NCBI RefSeq assembly: GCF_014203095.1
Contig: NZ_JACHIG010000011.1
Coordinates: forward strand, 124,001-188,000
Source: Prosthecobacter vanneervenii
GTDB lineage: Bacteria; Verrucomicrobiota; Verrucomicrobiia; Verrucomicrobiales; Verrucomicrobiaceae
Length of the DNA: 64,000 nucleotides
Direction of reading: 5' to 3'
The notes beneath the pieces are model-generated. The model did not search any database and was not told the DNA's origin. It was given only the letters and a program-made list of their open reading frames with translations. Every line of letters starts with the position of its first letter. Within the stretch, counting starts at the first letter, position 1. Positions 25,901-34,634 of the stretch are shown piece after piece. A program made the translations under genes and the position numbers.

Positions 25901-26150
25901 TATCCATGAGGGAAGCTGGATCAGTGGTGTTTTTGACAGAGTCATCGTTACTCAAGAATCCGTGCGACTGATTGATTTCAAAACAGACGAGGTGCCAGAT
26001 GAAGAGGCTCTGGCGGAAAAAACGGCGGGTTATCGCCCGCAGATCCTGCTTTATCGGCAGGCCTTGAGGCGGCTCACGGGGCTGCCACCTGAAAAGATCG
26101 AATCTGCCCTGCTTTTCACCCGAAACTGCCGCTTGGTGAGCATAAAATGA
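22974..26150 (+). CDS. addA: AddA/RecB-like UvrD helicase with C-terminal nuclease
   Basis: This is a double-strand-break repair helicase-nuclease. The 1058-residue length fits AddA-like proteins. Helicase motifs are VSASAGSGKTYQL (Walker A, residues about 8-20), AMTFTRKAAGEF (Ia), FDEFQDTSRVQW (II, about 380), VGDPKQSIYLWRQAEP (III), LSQSFRSAPAVLE (IV), MTVHKAKGLEFDVVIL (V) and LYVAMTRAKRGLYM (VI). The C-terminal nuclease shows GNLVHELFSH and LIDFKTDEV (D1001, K1003), with a later YRPQILLYRQAL. The start is TTG at 22974; no better ATG is seen before Walker A. The partner addB is not in the window. The gene symbol is by domain logic, and RecB-like is the alternative. Confidence 0.85.
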   Translation: MNHLRHILVSASAGSGKTYQLVRRHLHLLTLGQPPESIAAMTFTRKAAGEFFQRILQRLSVLSQQPGDAHSYLAGVEPLPAEWPDFSDLLRRVTQRLHRLRLGTMDSFFSSITACFPLELGLPLGATVMAENEAAQARREALDALLEQIHSSRDDQAGRALLEGFKQATFGIEERSAAGSLESWIDDHHATWLDSGDGSRWGALPGLEKEGASGLGAALQALQDRFAPRTDEGRDFLDQLIAQASAWEPGATLPLRVKYFLEKTSAVWPELQAGRADISWGRGKKTELSGEVARAWVRVAGLLLQQELSCRVQRTQGMAALMSLYEVEYSRRVRARGRLSFADVQRLLAAASTDGAEWADGESADLWFRLDGRYDHWLFDEFQDTSRVQWNVVSGLVDEVMQDDSGRRSFYAVGDPKQSIYLWRQAEPGLFDDVLRQWPGHDEEGLEPQTLSQSFRSAPAVLEAVNAVFEDEARIEALLPGCTAGFAFKRHLAAERNKNVRGCAALLSVQNEEGQRSTGTTPAVTALLNEIRPLERGLTCAVLVRGNRSANAIAEELRATTGMEVVCESQIYPATDNAVTLALLSLLQLAAHPGDILALEHLKMTPLWPQIETPDRGWQWTCQQVRRCVLEHGFVGFVEAWAQHLRAMLPEMDVFHELRLRQFGEMAAAFDSGGSRDIDAFLLHVREMPVQVRGAANAVQVMTVHKAKGLEFDVVILPDMDGDSMSHVRSRSLLVSRDAQGRVSWVLQEPPRIFAPFHEALKQEQDTARQRAGFESLCRLYVAMTRAKRGLYMIAEPPPKAKEPTMKEAQFVRRMLAVEGEGDSSGPCLTEWQTGDPEWYVHLPCHPPGPPEMALTKAGVGGLLREHQPLARRVTPSGEEDFQVKGSMLFSAGREPGRRLGNLVHELFSHVEWWDSTSGMEDLEARWRDFGLLRGEAVEAAALAMVRGVLQSAAASYAFGQPGAGAKAWREKPFDLIHEGSWISGVFDRVIVTQESVRLIDFKTDEVPDEEALAEKTAGYRPQILLYRQALRRLTGLPPEKIESALLFTRNCRLVSIK

Positions 26151-26265
26151 TTTTTTTTGAATCCGGAGCGTCTTTCATGACGCAAAAACTTGTGTGACCG
26201 CAATAGCTCTGGCATGGAATCCGCGCTTGGCAGCCTATCCGGCTACGCCAGCGTGCCAAACTCCC

Positions 26266-26829
26266 ATGAGCCAGCCAGAACTCAGCGAAGATGAACTGCT
26301 CCAGCGTGCTGGACGTGGGGACGCGCGCGCGTTTGACCAGCTCTACGACAGGCTGGCACCACGCCTGTTCGGCCTTCTGCGTCAGATGCTCTATGATGAA
26401 AAAGAGGCAGAAGAGGTGTTGCAGGAGGGCTTTGTGCAGCTCTGGGAGCGTGCTCCCAGTTTTGATCCTGAGCGAAGCAAGGCTTTCACCTGGGCGGTCA
26501 TGCTCTTCCGCCACAAGGCGATCGATCGCATGCGCATGCTTGGCCGCAGAAACCGACTCGTGGATGGTGCGGTGCTGGAGCAGACCACCCTCGGTGGCTC
26601 CTCCCAGGCTGCTGATGAAGCCCTGCAGGATGCTGAGCGCGGCGAGGCGGTGCGTCAGGCGCTGAATGAACTGCCCAAGGAGCAGCGCCAGCTCATTGAA
26701 TGTGCCTTTCTCAAAGGACTCACTCACCACGTGATCGCTGAATCGTTCGGCATGCCGCTGGGCACTGTAAAGACCAACATCCGCCGCGGGCTGCTGCGCC
26801 TGCGCGATCTTTTGAAAGGAGGGGCATAA
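26266..26829 (+). CDS. ECF-family RNA polymerase sigma factor
   Basis: This extracytoplasmic-function sigma factor has 187 residues from the ATG at 26266 (MSQPELSEDELLQRA); an upstream GTG frame start at 26194 is less likely. Region 2 shows LYDRLAPRLFGLLRQML and FTWAVMLFRHKAIDRMRM. Region 4 is an HTH (KGLTHHVIAESFGMPLGTVKTNIRRGLLRLRDLL). It overlaps the next gene by one base (TAATG). That pairing, and the RskA-type partner, suggest SigK-like stress signalling. What signal it senses cannot be read from the sequence. Confidence 0.93.
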   Translation: MSQPELSEDELLQRAGRGDARAFDQLYDRLAPRLFGLLRQMLYDEKEAEEVLQEGFVQLWERAPSFDPERSKAFTWAVMLFRHKAIDRMRMLGRRNRLVDGAVLEQTTLGGSSQAADEALQDAERGEAVRQALNELPKEQRQLIECAFLKGLTHHVIAESFGMPLGTVKTNIRRGLLRLRDLLKGGA

Positions 26830-27752
26830 TGGAACAGGAACGATTTGAAGAACTGGCCGCCATGAATGCCCTTGGCATGCTGGAGAGCGACGAGAAGCGT
26901 ACACTGGACGGCACCACCACACGGGACAAAGATCTGCGTACGCTGGGGCTCGAGCTTGATTTGACTGCGGCGGAGCTTGGTTATCTCGTTCATCCTGTGG
27001 CGCCCCCCGCCGACATGAAGAAGCGCATCCGCGCTAAAATGCGTGCCAAAGGGGTGAAGGGCATCGGTCTTTCTCGCGGTGCCATCATTGGTGGTGCTGG
27101 CTGGGCTCTGGCCGCCAGTTTTGCCGTGGCATCTATCTGGCTGTGGAGCGAGCGTGCCGGTATGAAGGAGCAGCTGGCTGCCGCCTCCCGCGCGATTGCC
27201 CCTCCCGTTAATCCAGTCGCTCCTGTCGTGGACGATGGCAAAGCCAAGGCGCGCACGCTGGAAGAAGAGCTCAAAAAACGCCGCGACGAATACGAGGCGC
27301 AGAAAAAAGCCCTCCAGGTGGAGATCGACACGCTCCGCAAGCGTGAAACCGATGCCAGCGCCCAGATTGCCAAACTTACCGCCGATCTAGAGGCGCTGAA
27401 AAAGCAGGAGCAGGAATCCCAGCTCCAGATTGCCACACTTCAGAGCAAGGTCTGGGAATACCGCCGCAGCGAAATGCTGGTGGTTTGGGACCAGAAGCGC
27501 GGTCAGGGCGTGATCGTGCTCGACAAAATGCCGAAGGTGGAGTCTGACAAAGACTACCAGCTTTGGGTCGTGGATCCCAGCAAGCCTGATCCAGTCAGCG
27601 CTGGGGTGGTGACCGTCGATCCTAAAGGATCGGTGAAAACCGTTTTCAAACCTGTCGAAGCTGTGAAAGGGGAGGCCAAATTTGCCCTCAGCGTCGAGAA
27701 GAAAGGTGGCGTGCCAAAAAGCGAAGGTCAGCTGCTGATGGTGGGCCCGTAA
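26829..27752 (+). CDS. RskA-type membrane anti-sigma factor
   Basis: The predicted anti-sigma factor for the preceding ECF sigma has 307 residues. The cytoplasmic N-terminus (MEQERFEELAAMNALGMLE) matches the RskA N-terminal helix region, and VAPPADMKKRIRAKM is a typical linker. One transmembrane helix follows at about residues 85-103 (GWALAASFAVASIWLW), then a coiled coil (about 140-215). The extracytoplasmic RskA domain begins with VVWDQKRGQGVIVLDKMP, followed by YQLWVVDPSKPDPVSAGVV. There is no HxxxCxxC zinc motif. Start and stop overlap with the sigma gene (TAATG) indicates coupling. Confidence 0.9.
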   Translation: MEQERFEELAAMNALGMLESDEKRTLDGTTTRDKDLRTLGLELDLTAAELGYLVHPVAPPADMKKRIRAKMRAKGVKGIGLSRGAIIGGAGWALAASFAVASIWLWSERAGMKEQLAAASRAIAPPVNPVAPVVDDGKAKARTLEEELKKRRDEYEAQKKALQVEIDTLRKRETDASAQIAKLTADLEALKKQEQESQLQIATLQSKVWEYRRSEMLVVWDQKRGQGVIVLDKMPKVESDKDYQLWVVDPSKPDPVSAGVVTVDPKGSVKTVFKPVEAVKGEAKFALSVEKKGGVPKSEGQLLMVGP

Positions 27753-27861
27753 AGCTGAGCGCACTGTCTATTCCGGCAAACAAGATCGAAGAGTCGTCAG
27801 ACAAACTTTGCAGCCCATCCAAAGGTGTCTTCTGCTGAAGGTGAGCGCAGCGAGGAGGGGC

Positions 27862-29259
27862 TTAACCGTTCCAGCCACCGCCCATGGCTTTGTAAATCGT
27901 CACCCAGGCAGTAGCCACGCGGGTGCGGCTGACGACGATGTCATTCTGCGCACCGAGGGCCATGCGTTCTGCGTCCAGCACGGTCAGGAAGTCCGCGATG
28001 CCGTCCTGATAGCGCTTGCGAGCCAGGGTGGCGGCTTCGCGCGCTGAGGCTGCGGAGGCTTCCAGATGGCGTAGGCGAAGGCGTTCGCGATCATAAACCG
28101 TCAGCGCGTTTTCGGCCTCTTCGAGCGCCAGAAGTACTGTCTGCTCATAGCGGGCCAGGGCGGCGTCAGCGCGCTTTCCTGCGGCTGCGATCTGTTGTTT
28201 AACGCGGCCTAGATTGAACGCAGCCCAGGTGATCCGGGGGCCAAAACTGTAGCCGTCAGCATTGGGGCGGTCACCCATGTATGCGAGTGAGGCGGCTTCA
28301 AACCCAATGCGACCGTTAAAAGTGACACGCGGGAACAGATCCGCCACGGCCACACCAATGCGTGCTGTTTCTGCTGCCAGAATATTTTCGGCGGTGCGGA
28401 TGTCCGGACGGCGGCGCAGCAGTTCGGCCGGTTTGACGATGCCGATGTGACCCGGGACTGCGGGCTGCTTTTTGCTCACCTGCAGTTTGGCCCGGAGTTC
28501 AGACGGATTTTGCCCGCAAAGCACGGCAATGCGGTGAATCGACCTGGCGACGTTTTCCTGGTAGGTGGGGATCTGTGCCATGGTGGCGTTCCATAGCGCG
28601 TTTGCCCGCGCCACGTCCAGCTGAGTACCGCGGCCGCCTTTGAGCGAGGCTTCGGCAATGTGCAGGGCATCTCGCTGATTGCTGGCGTTTTCATTCGCCA
28701 CGGTCAGCTGGGCCTGGGCTCCGCGTAGCTCCATGTAGTTGCTGGCCACCTCGGACTGCAGGGAGATCAGCAGGTCCTGCAGATTGGTGTCCATGGCGCT
28801 GGAGTTGGCCTTGGCGGCTTTCACGGAATTGCGGATGCGGCCAAAGAAATCCAGCTCCCAGTCTGCATCAAATCCGGTGCGGTACAACTCGTAGTCGCGC
28901 GTGCGCAGGCCTGAGAAGGATGTGGCGCCGCTGCGGGTGTTTTCATACGTGGAGCCCAGCGTGACCGTGGGCGCATAGTTGAAACGGGACTCTCGCCACA
29001 GAGCACGTGCCTCCAGCAGGCGCGCACGTGCGGCGGCGATGTCCTTGTTCTGAGCCTCGGCTTGCGCCACCAGTTCGTTCAGTGTGCTGTCGTTGAGCTT
29101 GCGCCACCAAGCGGTGTCCACCTCGTGGGCCCGCTGCTCCTGCGTGCTGCGGGAGGCATAGTCCGCAGGCATTTTGGGCCGAGGCTTGACGAACTTTGGC
29201 CCCACATTGCAGCTGGAAACCAGGCAGACGATGAAGAGGAGGGAGCTAGTGGGCTTCAT
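27862..29259 (-). CDS. Outer membrane efflux channel (OprM/NodT family lipoprotein)
   Basis: This is a TolC-like channel for the RND pump encoded upstream. The 465-residue protein has a lipoprotein signal with lipobox VSSCNVGPKF (Cys around residue 18). It shows the duplicated OEP pattern, including VAQAEAQNKDIAAARARLLEARALW, the family-typical LLRRRPDIRTAE, and SLAYMGDRPN. The start codon overlaps the end of the pump gene by 14 bases. It is the last gene of the efflux operon and converges on the anti-sigma gene across 109 bases, where I see nothing clear. Confidence 0.93.
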   Translation of the reverse strand: MKPTSSLLFIVCLVSSCNVGPKFVKPRPKMPADYASRSTQEQRAHEVDTAWWRKLNDSTLNELVAQAEAQNKDIAAARARLLEARALWRESRFNYAPTVTLGSTYENTRSGATSFSGLRTRDYELYRTGFDADWELDFFGRIRNSVKAAKANSSAMDTNLQDLLISLQSEVASNYMELRGAQAQLTVANENASNQRDALHIAEASLKGGRGTQLDVARANALWNATMAQIPTYQENVARSIHRIAVLCGQNPSELRAKLQVSKKQPAVPGHIGIVKPAELLRRRPDIRTAENILAAETARIGVAVADLFPRVTFNGRIGFEAASLAYMGDRPNADGYSFGPRITWAAFNLGRVKQQIAAAGKRADAALARYEQTVLLALEEAENALTVYDRERLRLRHLEASAASAREAATLARKRYQDGIADFLTVLDAERMALGAQNDIVVSRTRVATAWVTIYKAMGGGWNG

Positions 29260-32200
29260 GAATCACAGGGGCGGTGGCAACGGACTGACGGCGGCTTTCG
29301 CGGCGCTCGACGAAGGCGCGGATGATGACGTAAAACACAGGCGTGAAAAGAAGGCCGAAGATGGTGACCCCGATCATGCCGAAGAACACCGCCGTGCCAA
29401 GCGCCTGGCGCATTTCTGCACCGGCACCCTTGGCGAGCACCAGCGGCAGCACCCCAAGGATGAAGGCAAAGCTGGTCATGAGAATCGGGCGCAGGCGCAG
29501 GCGGCAGGCCTCTACAGCCGCTTTCACACGGTCCATGCCGCTGTCTTGCAGCTGCTTGGCAAACTCCACGATGAGGATGGCGTTTTTGGCCGCGAGGCCC
29601 ACGAGCACCACCAGCCCGATCTGCGTGAAGATGTTGTTGTCTTGCGCTCGCAGCCACACGCCGCCAATGGCCGAGAGAAGGCACATCGGCACGATGAGGA
29701 TGATGGCCATAGGCAGGCTCCAGCTCTCATACTGGGCGGAGAGCACCAGGAAGACGAAGATCACGCACAGGGGGAAGATGTAGATGAGCGTGTCCCCAGC
29801 CAGAATCTGCTGGTAGGTCAGGTCGGTCCACTCGATGGCAAATCCCACTGGCAGGTGTTCCTTGGCCAGGCGCTCAATCTTTTCGATCATCTGGCCGGAG
29901 CTGACGCTGGGCAGGGTATTGCCGTTGATATCGGCGGAGTAGTAAAGGTTGTAGCGCTGCACGCGGTCGGCGCCGCCGGTTTTCACTACTTTCACCAGCG
30001 CTGCCAGCGGCACCATTTCGCCTGCCTGGTTACGGATTTTGATGCGGCTCACATCCGATGGATCTTTGCGGTATTCCGCATCCGCTTGTGCGGTCACCTG
30101 GTAGGTGCGGCCGAAAAGGTTGAAGTCGTTCACATACACAGAGCCGAGGTAGATCTGCAGCGCTTCATTGAGGTCTGCCAAAGACACACCCATGGTCTTG
30201 GCCTGCGCACGGTTGATCTCCAGCTTGAACTGGGGAGTCCGGGCTCGGAAGCCAGTAATGAGGGAGATCAGACCAGGTTCCTGCTGGGCCGCGGCCAGCA
30301 GCTTTTGCGTCGCGGCCTCCAGTGCTGGCAAGCCTGCGTTGTTGAGGTCCTGAACCTGTATTTTGAAGCCTCCTGCGTTTCCAAGACCACGGAGAGGCGG
30401 CGGTGGCAGCACGAGCACGCGCCCCTCCTGAATGGTGGAGAATTTTTTGCGGATGACTGTCAGGAGTGCATCTCCCTTCAGGTCTGGAGACTGGCGCTTC
30501 GCAAAGTCGTCAAAAACAAGGAAAGCCGCGCCGACGTTGGGCTGGTTTGCCTGCAGCACGGAGGAATAACCAGAGATGGCAAAGGTGTGCGCTATTCCGG
30601 GAATCTCACGTGCCATCGCGTCCATCTTGCGCACCACGGCGTCGGTCCGTTCAAAGGCCGCGGCGTCTGGCAACTGCACCAAAACGATGGCATAGCCCAT
30701 GTCCTGAGAGGGGATGAAGCCGCCGGGCACATCCTGGAAGAGTTTGCCCGCCAGCCCGATCAGCGCGCCATAACCAATAAGTACCAGCAGCGCCAGACGG
30801 ATGAGCTTTCCGACAAGAGAAGCATACAGGTCTGAGCCAAGCTGGAACACACGATTAAAGCCCTTGAAAAACCACCCCAGAAGGAGGTTGAGCATACGTG
30901 TGAACCAGTCCTGCTTAACCCCATGCGGCTGCAGCAGCAGGGCGCAGAGCGCAGGGCTCAGCGTCAGGGAATTGAAGGCGGAGATCACGGTGGAGACCGC
31001 GATAGTCAGCGCGAACTGACGGTAAAACTGGCCGGTGATTCCGCTGATGAAAGCCGTGGGCACGAACACGGCGCAGAGCACCAGCGCCACCGCGATGACG
31101 GCCCCGCTCACCTCATTCATGGCACGCACGGAGGCCTCTCGCGGGCTTAGGCCCAGCGCGATGTTTCGCTCGACGTTCTCCACCACCACGATGGCATCGT
31201 CCACCACGATCCCGATGGCGAGCACCAGCCCAAACAGCGAAAGGTTGTTGAGCGAGAAACCCATCCACTGCATCACGGCCAGTGTCCCGATAAGCGACAC
31301 GGGAACAGCCAGCAGCGGAATGATTGAGGCTCGCCAGTTTTGCAGGAAGATGATGACGACGAACACGACTAGCAGGATCGCCTCCATCAGCGTGTTCAGC
31401 ACTGACTTGATCGAGGAACGGACAAACTTGGTGGTGTCGTAGTTGATGGCGTAGTCGATGCCCGGCGGAAAGCGTTCCTTGAGTTGTTTGAGGCGTGCAT
31501 AGACGGCATCAGCAGTCGCAATGGCGTTGCTGCCCGGAAGCTGAAACACGCGAAGAGACACGGCATTGTACCCGTCCATGTAGGTGCGGCTGGAGTAGTC
31601 GCGGGAGCCCAGTTCGATGCGCGCCACATTGGCCAGTCGCACCACGTCGCCCTGCTTTCCGGTCTTGAGCACGATATCACCAAACTCCTCGACCTTCTTC
31701 AGGCGACCGGGTGCCGTGAGCGTGTATTGAAACTCCGAGTCCTTGGAGGCCGGCGGCTGGCCTAGCGAGCCAGCGGCCACCTGCACGTTTTGCTCGCGGA
31801 TCGCACGCACAATATCACCCGCTGTCAGGCCCAAGCCGGCGACTTTTTCCGGGTCCAGCCAGATGCGCATCGAGTAATCCATCCCACCCAGTGCTGAAGC
31901 CTCTGCCACGCCTGGAATGCGGGCGAGCTCGTTTTGCACCTGCAGCGTGACGTAGTTGCTCAGGTACGCGACATCACGTGATCCGTCAGGACTGTAGAAT
32001 TGGGCTGACAAGGTCAGGTCGGGCGAGCGCTTGTTCACATTCACACCCAGACGGCGCACCTCCTCCGGCAGACGGGAGACAGCGGCATTCACGCGGTTTT
32101 GCACCAGCACCTGCGCCTCGTTCAGGTCTGAGCCCAGGCGGAAGGTCACTGTGATCTGCACCTTGCCATCGCTCGTGGATGAGGAGGAGAGATACAGCAT

Positions 32201-32428
32201 GTCCTCCACACCGTTGATTTCCTGCTCCAGCGGCGTGGAGACGGTTTCTGCCAGAGTGCGTGCATCCGCGCCTGGATAGGTGGCCGAGACGACAACGGTG
32301 GGGGGAATGACCTCGGGATATTGCGCGATGGGCAGCGCCACATAGGCGAGCACACCCAGCAGGGTGATGACGATGCTCAGCACGGCCGCAAAGATGGGCC
32401 GGTCCACAAAGAAGCGGGCGAAATTCAT
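29246..32428 (-). CDS. RND multidrug efflux pump, HAE1 (AcrB/MexB) family
   Basis: This is an inner membrane proton-driven exporter of hydrophobic compounds. The 1060-residue length is normal. It starts MNFARFFVDRPIFAAVLSIV, the typical TM1 of HAE1 pumps. The proton-relay aspartate pair is in GIVVDDAIVVVENVERN. Two large periplasmic loops and twelve membrane helices are seen, and the late helix block reads VGLAAKNAILIVEFAKQL. The gene lies between the membrane fusion gene (7 bases) and the channel gene (14-base overlap). Substrates cannot be deduced. Confidence 0.96.
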   Translation of the reverse strand: MNFARFFVDRPIFAAVLSIVITLLGVLAYVALPIAQYPEVIPPTVVVSATYPGADARTLAETVSTPLEQEINGVEDMLYLSSSSTSDGKVQITVTFRLGSDLNEAQVLVQNRVNAAVSRLPEEVRRLGVNVNKRSPDLTLSAQFYSPDGSRDVAYLSNYVTLQVQNELARIPGVAEASALGGMDYSMRIWLDPEKVAGLGLTAGDIVRAIREQNVQVAAGSLGQPPASKDSEFQYTLTAPGRLKKVEEFGDIVLKTGKQGDVVRLANVARIELGSRDYSSRTYMDGYNAVSLRVFQLPGSNAIATADAVYARLKQLKERFPPGIDYAINYDTTKFVRSSIKSVLNTLMEAILLVVFVVIIFLQNWRASIIPLLAVPVSLIGTLAVMQWMGFSLNNLSLFGLVLAIGIVVDDAIVVVENVERNIALGLSPREASVRAMNEVSGAVIAVALVLCAVFVPTAFISGITGQFYRQFALTIAVSTVISAFNSLTLSPALCALLLQPHGVKQDWFTRMLNLLLGWFFKGFNRVFQLGSDLYASLVGKLIRLALLVLIGYGALIGLAGKLFQDVPGGFIPSQDMGYAIVLVQLPDAAAFERTDAVVRKMDAMAREIPGIAHTFAISGYSSVLQANQPNVGAAFLVFDDFAKRQSPDLKGDALLTVIRKKFSTIQEGRVLVLPPPPLRGLGNAGGFKIQVQDLNNAGLPALEAATQKLLAAAQQEPGLISLITGFRARTPQFKLEINRAQAKTMGVSLADLNEALQIYLGSVYVNDFNLFGRTYQVTAQADAEYRKDPSDVSRIKIRNQAGEMVPLAALVKVVKTGGADRVQRYNLYYSADINGNTLPSVSSGQMIEKIERLAKEHLPVGFAIEWTDLTYQQILAGDTLIYIFPLCVIFVFLVLSAQYESWSLPMAIILIVPMCLLSAIGGVWLRAQDNNIFTQIGLVVLVGLAAKNAILIVEFAKQLQDSGMDRVKAAVEACRLRLRPILMTSFAFILGVLPLVLAKGAGAEMRQALGTAVFFGMIGVTIFGLLFTPVFYVIIRAFVERRESRRQSVATAPVIHEAH

Positions 32429-32435
32429 GTCAGTG

Positions 32436-33635
32436 TTATTTGGTGGCTTCCGCCGCAGGCTGCATGTCGGTCAGTGTGGCCTTCACTTTCACTCCGTTGC
32501 GCACACTCATGAGGCCCAGCACGACCACTCGGTCGTCCGCTTTCAGTCCTTTGCGGATGACACGCATGCCATCCAGAAGCGGGCCCAGTGTGACAGGTTT
32601 GTAAACGGCCTTGTCCTCGGCATCCAGCACCCACACAAAGCTGCTGCCCTGGTCGTCTCCCACAGCAGAATCTCGAATCAGCAGGCCGTCATACTCGCCG
32701 CTGCCGGGGATGCGCACGCGGGCAAAAAAGCCCGGGGACATGAGGCGGTCGGCATTGGGAAAAACCGCACGGGCACGGATGGTGCCGGTGGCGGGATTGA
32801 GCTGGTTGTCCACGAAATCGATCTCTCCGTGGTTGGGCCAGCCATCCTGGTTCAGCAGTTCCATCTGGGCTGGAATGCGGGCAAACATGGCGCTCGTGCG
32901 CTCGCCAGTCTTATGCATCTCGCGGTATTTGAGAACAGAACGCTCATCGGCCTCGATCTCGCAGTAAATGGGGTCCAGCTCGACGATGGTGGTCAGCAGC
33001 GTGGCTCCCTGGTTCCCACCGCTGACGAGGTTGCCCTCAGTGACACGCGCATCACTGATGCGCCCGCTGATTGGGGCGTGGATTTCGGTGAATTCGAGAT
33101 CCAGCTTGGCGGCGCGCAGGGCCGCCTCAGCACCACGCACGCCCGCCATTTCACCGGTGGCACTTTTCAGACGGCGTTCGGACTCCTCCACCGAAATGGC
33201 CTGCCCTTGACGCAGGGCGGTGGCGTTTCGTGCTTCCACGCTCGCCACCTCGGCTGCAGACTTGGCCTGGGCCAGCATGGCCTCAGCGCGTTCGACCACA
33301 GCTTGGTAGGGGCGTGGATCAATAGTAAAGAGCACATCTCCCGCCTTGACCTCGGCACCTTCCTTGAAGCTGACTTTGGTCACATATCCAGATACACGTG
33401 CATGAACCTCAACGCGTTTGCGCGCAGTCAGTCGCCCGGTAAATTCATCCCAGTCCATGAGCCTTTTGGCTATCGGCTTGGCCACGGTCACTTCAGGGGC
33501 TGCTGTGGGCGGAGGGCCTGCGGCGGCGTTGTTGCTGCGTTTGCAGGCGGTCAGGGAGCTCAGGATGAGCAGGCCTGCGAAGGCCCGCCGCAGGGCTGTG
33601 GTGCGGAGAATGGGAAAGAACAGTGCGCGCTGCAT
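32436..33635 (-). CDS. RND efflux membrane fusion protein (AcrA/MexA type lipoprotein)
   Basis: This is the periplasmic adaptor joining pump and channel. The ATG at 33635 (MQRALFFPILRTTALRRAF) gives 399 residues; a GTG at 33659 is an alternative. The lipobox LSSLTACKRS anchors it. The order is barrel-sandwich/lipoyl (ARVSGYVTKVSFKEGAEV, VLFTIDPRPYQAVVERAEAM), helical hairpin (AAEVASVEARNATALRQ), IHAPISGRISDARVTEGNLV, then beta-barrel and membrane-proximal domains. It is the first gene of the efflux operon and divergent from the LysR gene. Confidence 0.93.
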   Translation of the reverse strand: MQRALFFPILRTTALRRAFAGLLILSSLTACKRSNNAAAGPPPTAAPEVTVAKPIAKRLMDWDEFTGRLTARKRVEVHARVSGYVTKVSFKEGAEVKAGDVLFTIDPRPYQAVVERAEAMLAQAKSAAEVASVEARNATALRQGQAISVEESERRLKSATGEMAGVRGAEAALRAAKLDLEFTEIHAPISGRISDARVTEGNLVSGGNQGATLLTTIVELDPIYCEIEADERSVLKYREMHKTGERTSAMFARIPAQMELLNQDGWPNHGEIDFVDNQLNPATGTIRARAVFPNADRLMSPGFFARVRIPGSGEYDGLLIRDSAVGDDQGSSFVWVLDAEDKAVYKPVTLGPLLDGMRVIRKGLKADDRVVVLGLMSVRNGVKVKATLTDMQPAAEATK

Positions 33636-33704
33636 GTGCAGAGTTACGAACTCAGTCACCGCTTAAATAGTGCATAATCGACATATCACTTATACAATAA
33701 ATGC
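33636..33704. promoter_or_regulatory. Divergent AT-rich intergenic region between efflux operon and lysR
   Basis: Sixty-nine bases separate the two start codons. The central part (33665-33705) is clearly AT-rich against its GC-rich surroundings and has an inverted TGCAT (33671-33675) / ATGCA (33701-33705). This is the expected site for LysR-type control of both promoters. Exact -35/-10 boxes are not certain. Confidence 0.55.
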
Positions 33705-34634
33705 ATGAGTTCCCTCAATGACCTCCAGCATGTTCGTGAATTTGTGCAGATTGCCGATTCCGGAAGCATCTCGCGTGCCGCCAGGGTGCTGGGCATCGCG
33801 CAGCCTACGCTGAGCAGGCACCTGGCTGCGCTGGAGGCCCAGATCGGAGCCCCCTTGATTCGTCGAGATACCCGCACCATGAGACTGACGGATGCCGGCA
33901 TCATTGTGCTGTCAGATGCCAGGGAGCTTCTCACTGTGGCGGATCGTCTAGGCAGCCGTTTGCGCTCGGAGCGCCGCGCCTTGCGCGGGCACTTGCGGAT
34001 GGTCTCCGTGGTGGATGTGGGGCAGTGGATCGTCTCCCGTGTGCTCTCGCGCTTTCAAAAGCTGCACCCAGACGTCACCACCGAGCTGCACCTTATCAAC
34101 CGGCCCACCAAATTCATCAAAGAGGGCTTTGACTGCGGCATCATGGTTGGCGCTCCCACCGACCGCCGGGTCACAATCCGTAAGATCGCCCAGCTCAACC
34201 GCAGGCTGGTGGCAGCCCCGTCTCTTCTTAAATATCACAGGCTTCCTATCAGGCCGGACGACCTCAATCATCTGCCTTGGCTGGGAATTCTGCAGCCGCA
34301 TTTCTACTCCCGCGACCGTGTGGAGCTCGAAAGAACCAGGCAGGTCAAAAAGCTCAAGCTGATCCCGGTCATGCTGCTGGATACCGTGACGGCTCTGCGG
34401 GAGGCCGCTATCGAGGGGGCAGGATTCACCATCCTGCCGGAGTGGATGGCCGCCCGTGACATCACCGCCGGACGGTTGGTGCAGCTTCTCCCAGACTGGC
34501 ATCTGGCCCCCATAGACCTCCAGATTGCTCATTCGGCCCATGAGCACCTGCCACAGCGGGTGAAAAGCCTGATCGAATACCTGGAGCAGGAGCTTCCCCT
34601 GGAGATTCACCGGCTGGACTTGAATGAGAGATAG
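33705..34634 (+). CDS. LysR-family transcriptional regulator
   Basis: The 309-residue protein has an N-terminal winged HTH (LQHVREFVQIADSGSISRAA, LGIAQPTLSRHLAALEAQIG) and a C-terminal periplasmic-binding-like effector domain (HLRMVSVVDVGQWIVSRV, GFDCGIMVG). The subtype recalls CrgA/AphB-like LysRs by the pattern of the effector domain. It is divergent from the RND operon, so it probably controls efflux expression in response to a small ligand. The 3' end approaches pgk, which has its own start 121 bases later. Confidence 0.93.
   Translation: MSSLNDLQHVREFVQIADSGSISRAARVLGIAQPTLSRHLAALEAQIGAPLIRRDTRTMRLTDAGIIVLSDARELLTVADRLGSRLRSERRALRGHLRMVSVVDVGQWIVSRVLSRFQKLHPDVTTELHLINRPTKFIKEGFDCGIMVGAPTDRRVTIRKIAQLNRRLVAAPSLLKYHRLPIRPDDLNHLPWLGILQPHFYSRDRVELERTRQVKKLKLIPVMLLDTVTALREAAIEGAGFTILPEWMAARDITAGRLVQLLPDWHLAPIDLQIAHSAHEHLPQRVKSLIEYLEQELPLEIHRLDLNER

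Noticed and set aside
26110..26160. T-run after the addA-like stop codon as a terminator
   Set aside because: Eight T follow the stop, but the only upstream pairing (TCACC/GGTGA) has a 14-base loop and is too far away.
29174..30835. Long open frame on the plus strand opposite the RND pump and channel genes
   Set aside because: It is antisense to two clear genes and has no recognisable motif; its composition follows from GC-rich codon use on the other strand.
32364..33677. Long open frame on the plus strand opposite the membrane fusion protein gene
   Set aside because: The real gene on the minus strand has a lipobox and family motifs; the antisense frame does not.
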